Shown: piece by piece, positions 27,780 to 36,076 of the stretch | Layout: each line of letters starts with the position of its first letter | How positions within the stretch are numbered: the first letter of the stretch is position 1 | DNA from: Microbacterium halophytorum | GTDB taxonomy: Bacteria > Actinomycetota > Actinomycetes > Actinomycetales > Microbacteriaceae | Direction: 5' to 3' | NCBI RefSeq assembly: GCF_002970975.1 | Contig: NZ_PNFA01000017.1 | Location: 19,187 to 83,186, forward strand | DNA length: 64,000 bases | Notes under the pieces: generated by a model | Told to the model about the DNA's origin: nothing | The model's database searches: none | The model's input: only the letters and a program-made list of their open reading frames with translations | Position numbers and translations under genes: made by a program

Positions 27780-28816
27780 TTCGTCGTCTCGTCAGAACGG
27801 GCAAGCTCGGGTACCTCTGGGTGACCCGCATCCTGCTCGCCCCGAACCGCTTCGGGGTGTCGCTCCTCACGCGCATCCGGATGGCGGTCTTCGGCGGCTT
27901 CATCGGCGATCAGTACGCGCTCTACGACCTGAAGCACCGGTCGAAGAAGGAGTACCTGTCGGAGTTCGACTGGTACCGGTCCCGTTGGATCAACGAGCCC
28001 TTCGACGCGATGCTCAACAACAAGATCATCTGCAACGAGGTGCTGCAGCCGCACGCGAACGTGTCGCCGATCCTGTTCGTCAAGAACAAGAAGCGGCTCG
28101 TGCGCTACGGTGCGGGCCGCGACCGGATCGGCTACGCCGACGTCGTCGCCGGCGTGCGCGAGACCGGCTCGGTGTTCATGAAGCCGCTCACGGCCGGCAA
28201 GGGCAAGGGCGTGCACCGGATCGACGCGCGCGACGGCCGGCTCCTCCTCGACGAGGCGGAGAAGACCGAGGCGGAGCTGATCGCGTTCCTCCAGGGCCAG
28301 CCCGACTGGTTCCTCACCGAGACGGTCGCGCAGCACGCCGAGCTCGACGCGATCTTCGACCGCACCAGCAACACCATCCGGCTCATCACGATGCGCACGG
28401 GCGACGGCGGCGCGCAGCCCTTCTTCGCGGTGCTGCGCCTCGGCACGTCCGACACCGTCCCCGTCGACAACGGCAGCCGCGGCGGCCTCGTCGCGAAGGT
28501 CGACCTCGCGTCCGGCGAGCTGACCGAGGCGCGCACGCTGTGGTCTCACGGCGTCTACCAGTCGCACCCCGACTCGGGGGCGCCGATCGCCGGGGCCGTC
28601 GTCCCCCGGTGGCAGGAGGTCGTCGACACGGCCGTCCGGCTCGCCGACGAGTTCCCGTTCCTGCAGTTCGTGGCGTGGGACTTCCTCGTCGCCGACGACG
28701 GGGTCTGGGTCATCGAGGCGAACACCTCGTCGGGCGTCAACATCGTGCAGCTCTGGGGCGGCCAGCGCAGGGGTCCGCTCGGCGACTTCTACCGCGCGCA
28801 CGGGGTGATCGCGTAG
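27767..28816 (+). CDS. Sugar-transfer-associated ATP-grasp protein
   Basis: Single ATP-grasp module of 349 aa, homologous to module 3 of the triple ATP-grasp protein. It shows FMKPLTAGKGKGVHRID (nucleotide-binding Lys and Gly-rich loop near residue 140), FLTETVAQHAELDAIFD, STNTIRLIT-like NTIRLITM, and VIEANTSSGVN as the metal-binding E-x-N. By family it uses ATP to activate a carboxylate and join it to an amine; the acceptor here may be the polymer made by the glycerophosphotransferase. GTG start; overlaps upstream gene. Confidence 0.85.
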   Translation: MPPLVRRLVRTGKLGYLWVTRILLAPNRFGVSLLTRIRMAVFGGFIGDQYALYDLKHRSKKEYLSEFDWYRSRWINEPFDAMLNNKIICNEVLQPHANVSPILFVKNKKRLVRYGAGRDRIGYADVVAGVRETGSVFMKPLTAGKGKGVHRIDARDGRLLLDEAEKTEAELIAFLQGQPDWFLTETVAQHAELDAIFDRTSNTIRLITMRTGDGGAQPFFAVLRLGTSDTVPVDNGSRGGLVAKVDLASGELTEARTLWSHGVYQSHPDSGAPIAGAVVPRWQEVVDTAVRLADEFPFLQFVAWDFLVADDGVWVIEANTSSGVNIVQLWGGQRRGPLGDFYRAHGVIA

Positions 28817-28818
28817 TC

Positions 28819-29463
28819 GTGCGCTACGTGATCATGGCGAACGGCCGCGGCACCCGCTGGGGTCGCCACCTCGGGCTGCCGAAGCACCTCATCGAGTTCG
28901 ACGGCGAGTCGCTGCTGCGCCGCGTCGTGCGCCAGGTGCGCGAGCAGGACGCCGCGAGCGACATCGTCATCTCCTCCGCGAACCCCGCCTACGAGACGGA
29001 GGGCGCGCGCCGGCACGCCCCCGAGCGCAACGAGCTCGAGATCGATCGGTTCGCGCCGGAGCTCATCGCCGACGAGGTCTGCTTCCTCTACGGGGACACG
29101 CTGTACGGCGACGCCGCGATCGGGCGGATCGTGAGCGAGCCGCTGGCCGAGCTGGACTTCTTCGGCGAGGAGACGGGCATCGTCGCCGTGCGCTCCGCCG
29201 CGCCCGATGTGCTCCTCGCGCACCTGCGCCGCGTGCGCGAGCTGTTCCTCGCTGGGGAGATCTCGTCGTGCGTCGGCTGGCAGGTCTACCAGTCGTACGC
29301 GGGCCTGCCGTTCGACGAGAAGCGCATCGGCAGCCGTTTCCACCGCACGGGCGGCAGCGCCGTCGGTTTCAACACCCCCGACGATCTCGAGGCGTTCGAG
29401 CGCTGGACCGCCGAGCATCCGGATGAGGCCGCTGCGGCCGGGTTCACGGGGCCGGGGGCGTAG
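28819..29463 (+). CDS. Nucleotidyltransferase (MobA/LicC-like NTP transferase)
   Basis: Protein of 214 aa with the NTP-transferase fold: N-terminal YVIMANGRGTRWG (G-x-G-x-R nucleotide loop), then LGLPKHLIEFDGESLLRRVV with the conserved lysine, and FLYGDTLYGD for metal and sugar binding. Relatives activate a phosphorylated sugar, glycerol or choline as a CDP- or UDP-derivative. In this operon it plausibly makes the activated donor for the glycerophosphotransferase-like enzyme (inference). The GTG at 28819 starts 2 nt after the upstream stop; the next gene begins 2 nt after this one ends. Confidence 0.78.
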   Translation: MRYVIMANGRGTRWGRHLGLPKHLIEFDGESLLRRVVRQVREQDAASDIVISSANPAYETEGARRHAPERNELEIDRFAPELIADEVCFLYGDTLYGDAAIGRIVSEPLAELDFFGEETGIVAVRSAAPDVLLAHLRRVRELFLAGEISSCVGWQVYQSYAGLPFDEKRIGSRFHRTGGSAVGFNTPDDLEAFERWTAEHPDEAAAAGFTGPGA

Positions 29464-29465
29464 AC

Positions 29466-30482
29466 ATGGGCGCCCCGCTGCCGCCGTACCCGGAGGCAGA
29501 GCCGGTGCTGAGGTCGCTCGGCGCCGAGGGGACGGGGCTCTCGAACCGGCTGATGATCGGCGAGGCGCTGGCCCACGGGCTCAGCGTCGACAGGAACGAG
29601 CGCGGCGTGTTCGTGTTCGGCGACGACACCGGCCGGACGCACACCTGGAACATGGGCATGTCGGACTTCACGACGCCGCTCGCCCACCGCGTCGCGGAGT
29701 ACAAGGACGCCGCGAGCGCGCTGCTCGCCGCCGAGGGGATCGCGGTCCCGGAGCACGCCGTCTTCGGCAGGGGAGAGGCCGATCGCGCGTGGGCGTGGGG
29801 CGAGAAGTTCGTCTCGCTCGTGGTGAAGCCGTTCGACGGGAAGCAGGGCGCCGACGTGCACGTCGGCCTGGCGGGCCGCCCCGAGTTCACGGCGGCGTTC
29901 GACGCCGTCGCCGGCACGGGCGCGGAGCGCATCCTCGTCGAGGAGTTCTGCTCGGGCACCGAGCACCGCTGCCTCCTGGTGCGCGGCGAGTTCGTCGCGG
30001 CGACGCGTCGCCGGCCGGCCAGCGTGGTCGGGGACGGGCGGCGCGGCATCCGGGCCCTCATCGACGAGAAGAACGCCGACCGGGGCCCGATCCACCTGCC
30101 GATCGAGCTCGACGGTGAGGCGACGGAGCGGCTCGCGGAGGCCGGACTGACACCGGATTCCGTGCCGCCGCACGGCGAGCGCGTCACGCTGCGCCGCGCG
30201 TCGAACCTGCATCGAGGCGGCGACGCGATCGACGCGACGGACGAGCTCTCGCCCGATGAGATCGCCTTCGTCGAGACGGCGGCGCGGGCGCTCCCCGGCG
30301 GGCAGCTGATCGGGATGGACGCTCTGCTTCCCCGCGGCGCGGGGGACGGCGAACCGCGGGTGCTCGAGCTGAACACCAAGCCGATGATCTCGATGCACCA
30401 CTACCCGTGGGAGGGCGCGCCGCGGAACGCCGCCCGCGCGATCATCCGCGGCATGTTCCCCGGCGTCTCCGCGGGCCGATGA
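29466..30482 (+). CDS. Cyanophycin-synthetase/RimK-like ATP-grasp ligase
   Basis: ATP-grasp enzyme of 338 aa most like the ATP-grasp half of cyanophycin synthetase and bifunctional glutathione synthetase. It has SLVVKPFDGKQGADV (ATP-binding Lys), ILVEEFCSGTEHRCLLV, the ASVVGDGRRGI loop near residue 180, the RASNLHRGG block, and LELNTKPMISMHH as the metal site. Such enzymes couple amino acids through peptide or isopeptide bonds. It is the last gene of a tightly packed five-gene operon, so it probably supplies an amino-acid or peptide substituent for the surface polymer. Substrate unknown. Confidence 0.8.
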   Translation: MGAPLPPYPEAEPVLRSLGAEGTGLSNRLMIGEALAHGLSVDRNERGVFVFGDDTGRTHTWNMGMSDFTTPLAHRVAEYKDAASALLAAEGIAVPEHAVFGRGEADRAWAWGEKFVSLVVKPFDGKQGADVHVGLAGRPEFTAAFDAVAGTGAERILVEEFCSGTEHRCLLVRGEFVAATRRRPASVVGDGRRGIRALIDEKNADRGPIHLPIELDGEATERLAEAGLTPDSVPPHGERVTLRRASNLHRGGDAIDATDELSPDEIAFVETAARALPGGQLIGMDALLPRGAGDGEPRVLELNTKPMISMHHYPWEGAPRNAARAIIRGMFPGVSAGR

Positions 30483-30512
30483 CTCAGGGGGCCGGATTCC
30501 GCAACGTGCGCC

Positions 30513-31145
30513 CTAGGGGCGGCCGCTCATCTCGGCGGCCGAGACGCCCTCGAGCACGCCCCGCGACAGCGACACCGCCTCGTCGATCAGCTCGGCGGCC
30601 GGGGCCCCGCTCGTGAGCCACTCGTCCGCGAAGTCGTGCGGCACGAGCACGGGGGAGCGGTCGTGGATGCCGGTGAGCCGATCCGGGGCGTCCTGCATCA
30701 CGATCGAGTAGCATGTGTGCTCCTCGCCGTCGGCGGTGCGGCCCGGCCGCGTGACGGCCGCCATCGCGAACAGCTCGCCCGTCGCGAACTCGTGCCACGC
30801 GCGCTGGGGCTTCTGCATCTCGAACCACCGGGTCGCCGGGACGAGCGCACGGGGCGGGAGCGGCCCGCGGCCGGTGCTCAGCCGCTCTGAGCGGGAGTTG
30901 ATCGATGGGAACTTGGCGGGTTCGCCGTTCACGAGGTATCCCCACCAGCCCCGTTCGAGCCGGCGCGCGCCGTCGGGCGCCGTGATGATCGGGTTCAGGT
31001 TGCGCTTGATCTTTCCCGTCGGGCGCAGCGTCTCGCCGTCGTTGTCGGCGGCCCAGGTGCGCAGGGCCTCGAGCATGGCCTCGTCGCCCGCGAGGATGTC
31101 GCGGGAATCGGTGAATCGCGGATCGAGCCCGTACGAAGCGCACAT
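30513..31145 (-). CDS. SRAP-domain protein (YedK/HMCES family)
   Basis: Protein of 210 aa that protects abasic sites in single-stranded DNA by forming a covalent thiazolidine crosslink through Cys2. The N-terminus MCASYG exposes the catalytic cysteine after Met removal; NSRSERL, RWFEMQ and GIHDRSPVLV (the conserved His) complete the active site. The ATG at 31145 is required to place Cys at position 2, and a TACCTT element 6 nt upstream agrees with it. It converges with the ATP-grasp operon. Confidence 0.94.
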   Translation of the reverse strand: MCASYGLDPRFTDSRDILAGDEAMLEALRTWAADNDGETLRPTGKIKRNLNPIITAPDGARRLERGWWGYLVNGEPAKFPSINSRSERLSTGRGPLPPRALVPATRWFEMQKPQRAWHEFATGELFAMAAVTRPGRTADGEEHTCYSIVMQDAPDRLTGIHDRSPVLVPHDFADEWLTSGAPAAELIDEAVSLSRGVLEGVSAAEMSGRP

Positions 31146-31151
31146 GCTCCG

Positions 31152-31157
31152 AAGGTA
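31152..31157 (-). promoter_or_regulatory. Leaderless -10 element of the SRAP gene
   Basis: TACCTT on the minus strand, 6 nt before the ATG at 31145. Confidence 0.55.
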
Positions 31158-31257
31158 CCGCCGATTCCCGATGGATGGGGGTGCTCGCGTGACCCGGAAC
31201 GCGGTTCCGGCGCGCGGAAACGGTCATGCGCTTCATGCGGGGACGAGCCCGGCCGGG

Positions 31258-32265
31258 TCAGGCGGAGGTCGACGCCCGGATGATCAGCTCGGGCGGGAAG
31301 ACCGTCTGCCTGGGGAGGCTCGCCGGGTCCTCCGCCTCCTCCAGCAGTGTGCGCAGCGCGGTGCGGCCGATCATCCGGCCGGGCTGCCTGACCGAGGTCA
31401 GCGGGACCGCCGCCGCGGCGGCGAACGGGATGTCGTCGAACCCGACGAGCGCGAACTCGCGGGGCACGAGGAGGCGCCCGTCGACGATGAGGGACTGCAG
31501 CAGGCCGAGCGCGATCAGGTCGTTCGCCGCGAGCAGGGCATCGGGCCACTCGCGGCGCGGCCGCGCGAGCAGGCGCCGCCCGGCGTCGATGCCTGCTTCG
31601 ACCGTCATGCTGTCGACGGCGATCACCTCGAGGTCGGGCGGGGCATCGGCGTTGTCGACGGCGGCGCGGGCGCCCGCGAGGCGGTCGCTCACCTGGCGCA
31701 GCTGGAAGGGTCCGCCGACGAACGCGAGGCGCCGCCGCCCGATGTCGATCAGGTGCTGGGCGGCCATCCGGCCCCCCGCCACGCTGTCGAGCGACACCGA
31801 GGAGAACTCGTTGTCGGCGTTGAAGCGATCGACGAGCACGGTCGCGATGCCCGCGCGGCGCAGGCTGCGCAGGTGGGGGAGCACGTCGCCGTACGGGGCG
31901 AGCAGGATGCCGCGCACCTGCTGCTGGCGGAACAGGTCGAGGTAGACCTTCTCGCGCCCGGGGTCTTCGTCGGTGCTGCCGTACAGGATGGCATTGCCCC
32001 GCTGCGCCGCCTCGTCCTCGGCGCCGCGCACGACTTCGTTGTAGAACGGGTTCTGGCCGTTCAGCACGACGAAGCCCACCGTCGTGCTGACGCCGGCGCG
32101 CAGCTGCCGCGCGGCGTCGTTGCGCACGTAGCCCAGCTCGTCGATCGCGCGGCTCACGCGGTCGACCGACTCGGCAGAGACCTCGTCGGGGCGGTTCAGC
32201 ACGTTCGACACGGTGCCGACGGAGACACCGGCGCGCTGTGCGACATCGCGGATACTGACGGGCAC
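31258..32265 (-). CDS. LacI family transcriptional regulator
   Basis: Regulator of 335 aa. The N-terminal LacI helix-turn-helix (IRDVAQRAGVSVGTVSNVLN) and hinge (RNDAARQLRAG) precede a periplasmic-binding-protein-like effector domain (VGFVVLNGQNPFYNEV start). The GTG start has an AAGGAGAAC site. It is divergent from the sugar ABC operon, and a 16-bp perfect palindrome lies between them. Because the neighbouring importer and GH106/mutarotase genes point to L-rhamnose, it is probably a rhamnose-responsive repressor (inference). Confidence 0.9.
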   Translation of the reverse strand: MPVSIRDVAQRAGVSVGTVSNVLNRPDEVSAESVDRVSRAIDELGYVRNDAARQLRAGVSTTVGFVVLNGQNPFYNEVVRGAEDEAAQRGNAILYGSTDEDPGREKVYLDLFRQQQVRGILLAPYGDVLPHLRSLRRAGIATVLVDRFNADNEFSSVSLDSVAGGRMAAQHLIDIGRRRLAFVGGPFQLRQVSDRLAGARAAVDNADAPPDLEVIAVDSMTVEAGIDAGRRLLARPRREWPDALLAANDLIALGLLQSLIVDGRLLVPREFALVGFDDIPFAAAAAVPLTSVRQPGRMIGRTALRTLLEEAEDPASLPRQTVFPPELIIRASTSA

Positions 32266-32290
32266 CCGTTCTCCTTCGTCTGAGGTGCGT

Positions 32291-32302
32291 AACGATTGCG
32301 TT
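32291..32302. promoter_or_regulatory. Possible second LacI-type half-site pair
   Basis: AACG-N4-CGTT, a common LacI-family operator core, 26 bp from the regulator's start codon. Could be an autoregulatory site. Confidence 0.35.
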
Positions 32303-32358
32303 GCCTTGGCGCGGGTTGTGTAGCGGCCGCGGCGTGATTAACATTACCGTGAACATCG

Positions 32359-32374
32359 CCTGAATCGATTCAGG
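32359..32374. promoter_or_regulatory. LacI-family operator, perfect 16-bp palindrome
   Basis: CCTGAATCGATTCAGG lies 45 bp before the start of the ABC ATPase gene and 94 bp from the divergent regulator. Length, symmetry and central CG fit LacI-family operators. The likely effect is repression of the ABC operon. Confidence 0.75.
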
Positions 32375-32418
32375 AGCGTTCACGAATCTGAATGCTTCCC
32401 TCGAAGGAGAGGACCCCC

Positions 32419-33948
32419 GTGGTCGTCGAAGATCCCGATACCGGCTCGCCAGGGCCGGCGCTCGAGCTCGAACGCGTCGTCAAGTCGTTCGGACCTGTCG
32501 TCGCTCTGCGCTCCGGCAGCCTGTCCCTGCGCCCGAACTCCATCCACGCCCTGATCGGCGAGAACGGTGCGGGGAAATCGACGCTCGTGAAGATCATGGC
32601 GGGCCTGTACCGCCGCGACGCCGGCGAGTTCCGCCTGCACGGCGAGAGCGTCGACTTCACCAGTACGGCGCAGTCGAAGGACGCGGGCATCGCCGTGATC
32701 TACCAGGAGCCGACGCTGTTCCCGGATCTGTCGATCACGGAGAACATCTTCATGGGCCGCCAGCCCACAGGGAGGTTCGGCCGCATCGACCGCAGGGCGA
32801 TGCGCGCCGAGGTCGAGCGGATCTTCGCGCGGCTCGGGGTGGCGCTCGACCCCGACCGGATCACCGAGGGCATGTCGATCGCCGATCAGCAGATCATCGA
32901 GATCGCGAAGGCCATCTCCCTCGACGCCAGCGTGCTCATCATGGACGAGCCGACGGCCGCGCTCAGCGGCGTCGAGGTCGAGCGGCTGTTCGCCGTCGCG
33001 CGCAGCCTGCGCGACGAGGGCCGCGCGATCATGTTCATCTCGCACCGCTTCGACGAGGTGTTCGCACTCTGCGACACCGTCACGGTCATGCGCGACGGCT
33101 CGTATGTCGCGACCCAGCCGATCACCGACACGACCGTCGACGACCTCGTCCGCCAGATGGTGGGCCGCGACGTGACCGACCTGTTCCCGAAGGTCGAGAC
33201 CGAGGTCGGCGACGAGCTGCTGCGGGTCGAGGGCCTGACCAGCACCGGCCAGTTCCACGACATCTCGTTCAGCGTGCGCGCCGGCGAGATCGTGGCGCTC
33301 TCCGGGCTGGTCGGCGCGGGCCGCAGCGAGGTCGTGCGCGCCGTGTTCGGCGTCGACGGCTACGAGTCGGGGTCGGTCACGATGCTCGGCAAGAAGGTCC
33401 CCGCCGGAAAGCCGACCGCCGCCATGAGCGCGGGGCTCGCCCTCGTGCCCGAAGACCGCCGCAAGCAGGGCCTCGTGATCGACTCGACCGTCGGCGGCAA
33501 CACCGCGATGGCGATCTGGCGCAGGATCGCCAGGTTCGGCCTGATCACGACGGGGATGGAGCACAGGGCGGCCCGCCCGTGGGACGCCCAGCTCGAGGTG
33601 AAGAGCCACGCCCTCGACACGGTGGTCGGCACGCTCTCGGGCGGTAACCAGCAGAAGGTCGTGCTCGCGAAATGGCTCGCGACCGAGCCCCGCGTGCTGA
33701 TCGTCGACGAGCCGACCCGCGGCATCGACGTCGGCACGAAGGCCTCGGTGCACGCGCTCCTCTCGGAGCTCGCGGGCAAGGGCCTCGGCATCGTCATGAT
33801 CTCGTCCGAGCTGCCAGAGGTCCTCGGCATGGCAGACCGCATCCTCGTCATGCACGAGGGGCGCATCACGGCCGAGATCGCCCGCGGCGACGCCACGAGC
33901 GAGAACGTCATGCACGCCGCGACTCACGCATCGGAGCACCAGTCATGA
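32419..33948 (+). CDS. Sugar ABC transporter ATP-binding protein (rhamnose type)
   Basis: Double-ATPase subunit of 509 aa of a carbohydrate-uptake-transporter-2 system (RbsA/XylG/RhaT family). The first nucleotide-binding domain has Walker A GENGAGKST and Walker B VLIMDEPTAAL; the second keeps the signature TLSGGNQQKV and VLIVDEPTRGID, with the weakened Walker A (SGLVGAGRSE) usual for this family. GTG at 32419 was chosen because AAGGAGAGG lies 7 nt upstream; an ATG at 32392 would add nine residues. First gene of a four-gene importer operon, ATGA overlap with the permease. Confidence 0.9.
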   Translation: MVVEDPDTGSPGPALELERVVKSFGPVVALRSGSLSLRPNSIHALIGENGAGKSTLVKIMAGLYRRDAGEFRLHGESVDFTSTAQSKDAGIAVIYQEPTLFPDLSITENIFMGRQPTGRFGRIDRRAMRAEVERIFARLGVALDPDRITEGMSIADQQIIEIAKAISLDASVLIMDEPTAALSGVEVERLFAVARSLRDEGRAIMFISHRFDEVFALCDTVTVMRDGSYVATQPITDTTVDDLVRQMVGRDVTDLFPKVETEVGDELLRVEGLTSTGQFHDISFSVRAGEIVALSGLVGAGRSEVVRAVFGVDGYESGSVTMLGKKVPAGKPTAAMSAGLALVPEDRRKQGLVIDSTVGGNTAMAIWRRIARFGLITTGMEHRAARPWDAQLEVKSHALDTVVGTLSGGNQQKVVLAKWLATEPRVLIVDEPTRGIDVGTKASVHALLSELAGKGLGIVMISSELPEVLGMADRILVMHEGRITAEIARGDATSENVMHAATHASEHQS

Positions 33949-34973
33949 GCACGACAGCAGTGACGGCCCCGGACGCGGGCCGAGTGAGGACGTTCCTTTC
34001 GGGAGGCCGGATGCGGGAGCTGGGCATCCTGCTCGCGCTGATCCTGGTCGTCCTGGCCGCGACGCTCGTGAACCCGAACTTCCTCTTCTCGGGCGACGGC
34101 TGGCGCGACCTGCTTCTGACGCCCGCTCCGCTCATGCTCGTCGCGGTCGGGCAGGCGATCGTCATCATCACCCGCAACGTCGACATCTCGGTCGGATCGA
34201 TCATGGGGCTCACCGCCTACATGACCGGCTGGCTGTTCGCGACGTTCCCCGGGGTGCCGATCCCGCTCGTCGTGATCACGGCGATTCTGTTCGGCGCGCT
34301 CCTGGGCCTGGTCAACGGCATGCTCGTCGCCTTCGCCAAGGTGCCGGCCATGGTGATCACGCTCGGCACGCTGTACGCCTTCCGCGGCATCAACGTGCTG
34401 TGGACCGGGAGCAACCGGATCAACCCCTCCGATATGCCCCGGGAGTTCCTGCAGTTCGGAACGGCCCAGTTCCTCACGATCCCGCTGCTGACGATCGTCG
34501 CGATCGTCGTGCTCGTCGCCGCCGCCTGGTACATGAAGAACATCCGCTCGGGGCGCGAGATGTACGCGATCGGCTCAGATCCGGATGCCGCGAAGCTGTA
34601 CGGTCTGAAGACCACGCGGCGCGTGCTGACGGCCTTCGTCCTGTCCGGCACGCTCTCGGGCCTGGCCGGCGTGTTCTACGCGGCCCGCTACGGCACCGTC
34701 GACTCGCAGGCGGCCGCGGGGTGGGAGTTCGACGCGATCGGCGCGGCCGTCATCGGCGGCGTCGCGATCGTCGGCGGTGTCGGCACCGTGTGGGGCGCCG
34801 CGATCGGAGCATTCCTGCTCATGACGATCAACCGCGCCCTGCCGATCCTCGGCATCCCCGACTTCTGGCAGCAGGCCGTCGTCGGTGTGCTCATCATCGG
34901 CGCCATTATCCTCGACCGCGTGCTGGCCCTGCGCCAGAAACGGCGGCTCATCGAAGCGAGGGATGAAGCATGA
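33945..34973 (+). CDS. Sugar ABC transporter permease (1)
   Basis: Membrane permease of 342 aa of the RbsC/RhaP family with about eight to ten transmembrane helices. Family segments include RNVDISVGSIMGL and a cytoplasmic loop SGREMYAIGSDPDAAKLYG that contacts the ATPase, and FDAIGAAVIGGVAIVGGVGTVWG. The ATG overlaps the upstream stop (ATGA); the open frame extending further upstream is an artefact of GC-rich coding sequence. One of two non-identical permeases, the RhaP/RhaQ arrangement. Confidence 0.9.
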   Translation: MSTTAVTAPDAGRVRTFLSGGRMRELGILLALILVVLAATLVNPNFLFSGDGWRDLLLTPAPLMLVAVGQAIVIITRNVDISVGSIMGLTAYMTGWLFATFPGVPIPLVVITAILFGALLGLVNGMLVAFAKVPAMVITLGTLYAFRGINVLWTGSNRINPSDMPREFLQFGTAQFLTIPLLTIVAIVVLVAAAWYMKNIRSGREMYAIGSDPDAAKLYGLKTTRRVLTAFVLSGTLSGLAGVFYAARYGTVDSQAAAGWEFDAIGAAVIGGVAIVGGVGTVWGAAIGAFLLMTINRALPILGIPDFWQQAVVGVLIIGAIILDRVLALRQKRRLIEARDEA

Positions 34974-36025
34974 CCAGCACGGCACCCGCAACGACGACGA
35001 CCAACATCGTCCAGTTCGACTTCGACCGGCCGCTGTGGCGCCGCGTGCTGATGACGCGGGAGTTCGCGATCATCGGGGCGCTCATCCTGGTGGTCCTGGT
35101 CGCCTCCGTCGCGGTCGAGGGCTTCGCCCAGCCGCTGACCTACAACTACCTGCTGCTCGACGTGGCGCCCATCCTGTTCATCGCCCTGCCGATGACGCTC
35201 GTGATGACGACGGGCGAGATCGATCTGTCGGTCGGGTCGATGGCCGGCCTCGCGAGCGTCACGACGGGAGCGCTCGTGCAGGCGGGCACACCGTTCGAAG
35301 CGGCGGCCGTGATCGCGCTCGTCGTCGGCGTGATCGGCGGTGCGTTCAACGGCTATCTCGTCACGGTCGTCGGCCTGCCGTCGCTGGCCGTCACGATCGG
35401 AACGCTGGCGCTGTTCCGCGGCATCGCGGTCGGAATCCTGGGCACGACTGCCGTGACCGAGTTCCCGGAGTTCTGGACCGACCTCGCGAAGGCGAAGATC
35501 TCGGGCACCGAGCTGCCGTGGGTGCTCATCCCGTTCCTCGTGCTGCTCGTCGTCTTCGTGGTGCTCTACCACTTCACGCCGTTCGGCCGCGGGGTCTTCG
35601 CGGTCGGCCAGTCGTCGGACGCGGCCCGCTTCTCGGGCATCGACGTGAACCGCACCAAGTTCATGGTGTTCGTCCTCACGGGCGCCGTGGCGGCGCTCGC
35701 CGGCATCTTCTACACCCTCCGCTACGGCAGCGCCCGAGGCGACAACGCGACGGGCCTCGAACTGCAGGTGATCGCGGCCGTGGTCCTCGGCGGTGTGTCG
35801 GTCTTCGGCGGGCGCGGCAAGATCCACGGCGTGATCGCCGCGGTGCTGCTGATCGGCGTGCTCTCCAGCGCCCTGCGCCTGTCGGGCGTGACGGCCGACA
35901 TCATCAACATCATCACGGGCGGCCTGCTGATCGTGTCGGTGGTGGGCGCGAGCTTCTTCGCGTGGCTGAAGACGAAGCGCAGCAAGATCTCACCCGCTCG
36001 AGCAGCGGCATCCGCAGCCTCCTGA
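34970..36025 (+). CDS. Sugar ABC transporter permease (2)
   Basis: Second membrane permease, 351 aa, of the same family; GEIDLSVGSMAGL and GRGVFAVGQSSDAARFSGI correspond to the motifs in its partner, and VIAAVVLGGVSVFGGRGKIHG near the C-terminus is typical. It presumably pairs with permease 1 to form the channel. ATGA overlap with the previous gene. The binding protein begins 51 nt after it. Confidence 0.9.
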   Translation: MTSTAPATTTTNIVQFDFDRPLWRRVLMTREFAIIGALILVVLVASVAVEGFAQPLTYNYLLLDVAPILFIALPMTLVMTTGEIDLSVGSMAGLASVTTGALVQAGTPFEAAAVIALVVGVIGGAFNGYLVTVVGLPSLAVTIGTLALFRGIAVGILGTTAVTEFPEFWTDLAKAKISGTELPWVLIPFLVLLVVFVVLYHFTPFGRGVFAVGQSSDAARFSGIDVNRTKFMVFVLTGAVAALAGIFYTLRYGSARGDNATGLELQVIAAVVLGGVSVFGGRGKIHGVIAAVLLIGVLSSALRLSGVTADIINIITGGLLIVSVVGASFFAWLKTKRSKISPARAAASAAS

Positions 36026-36076
36026 GGCACCCGTCCGGAGGGACCGCCTCCGGAGCAATCCATGAAAGGAACAACA

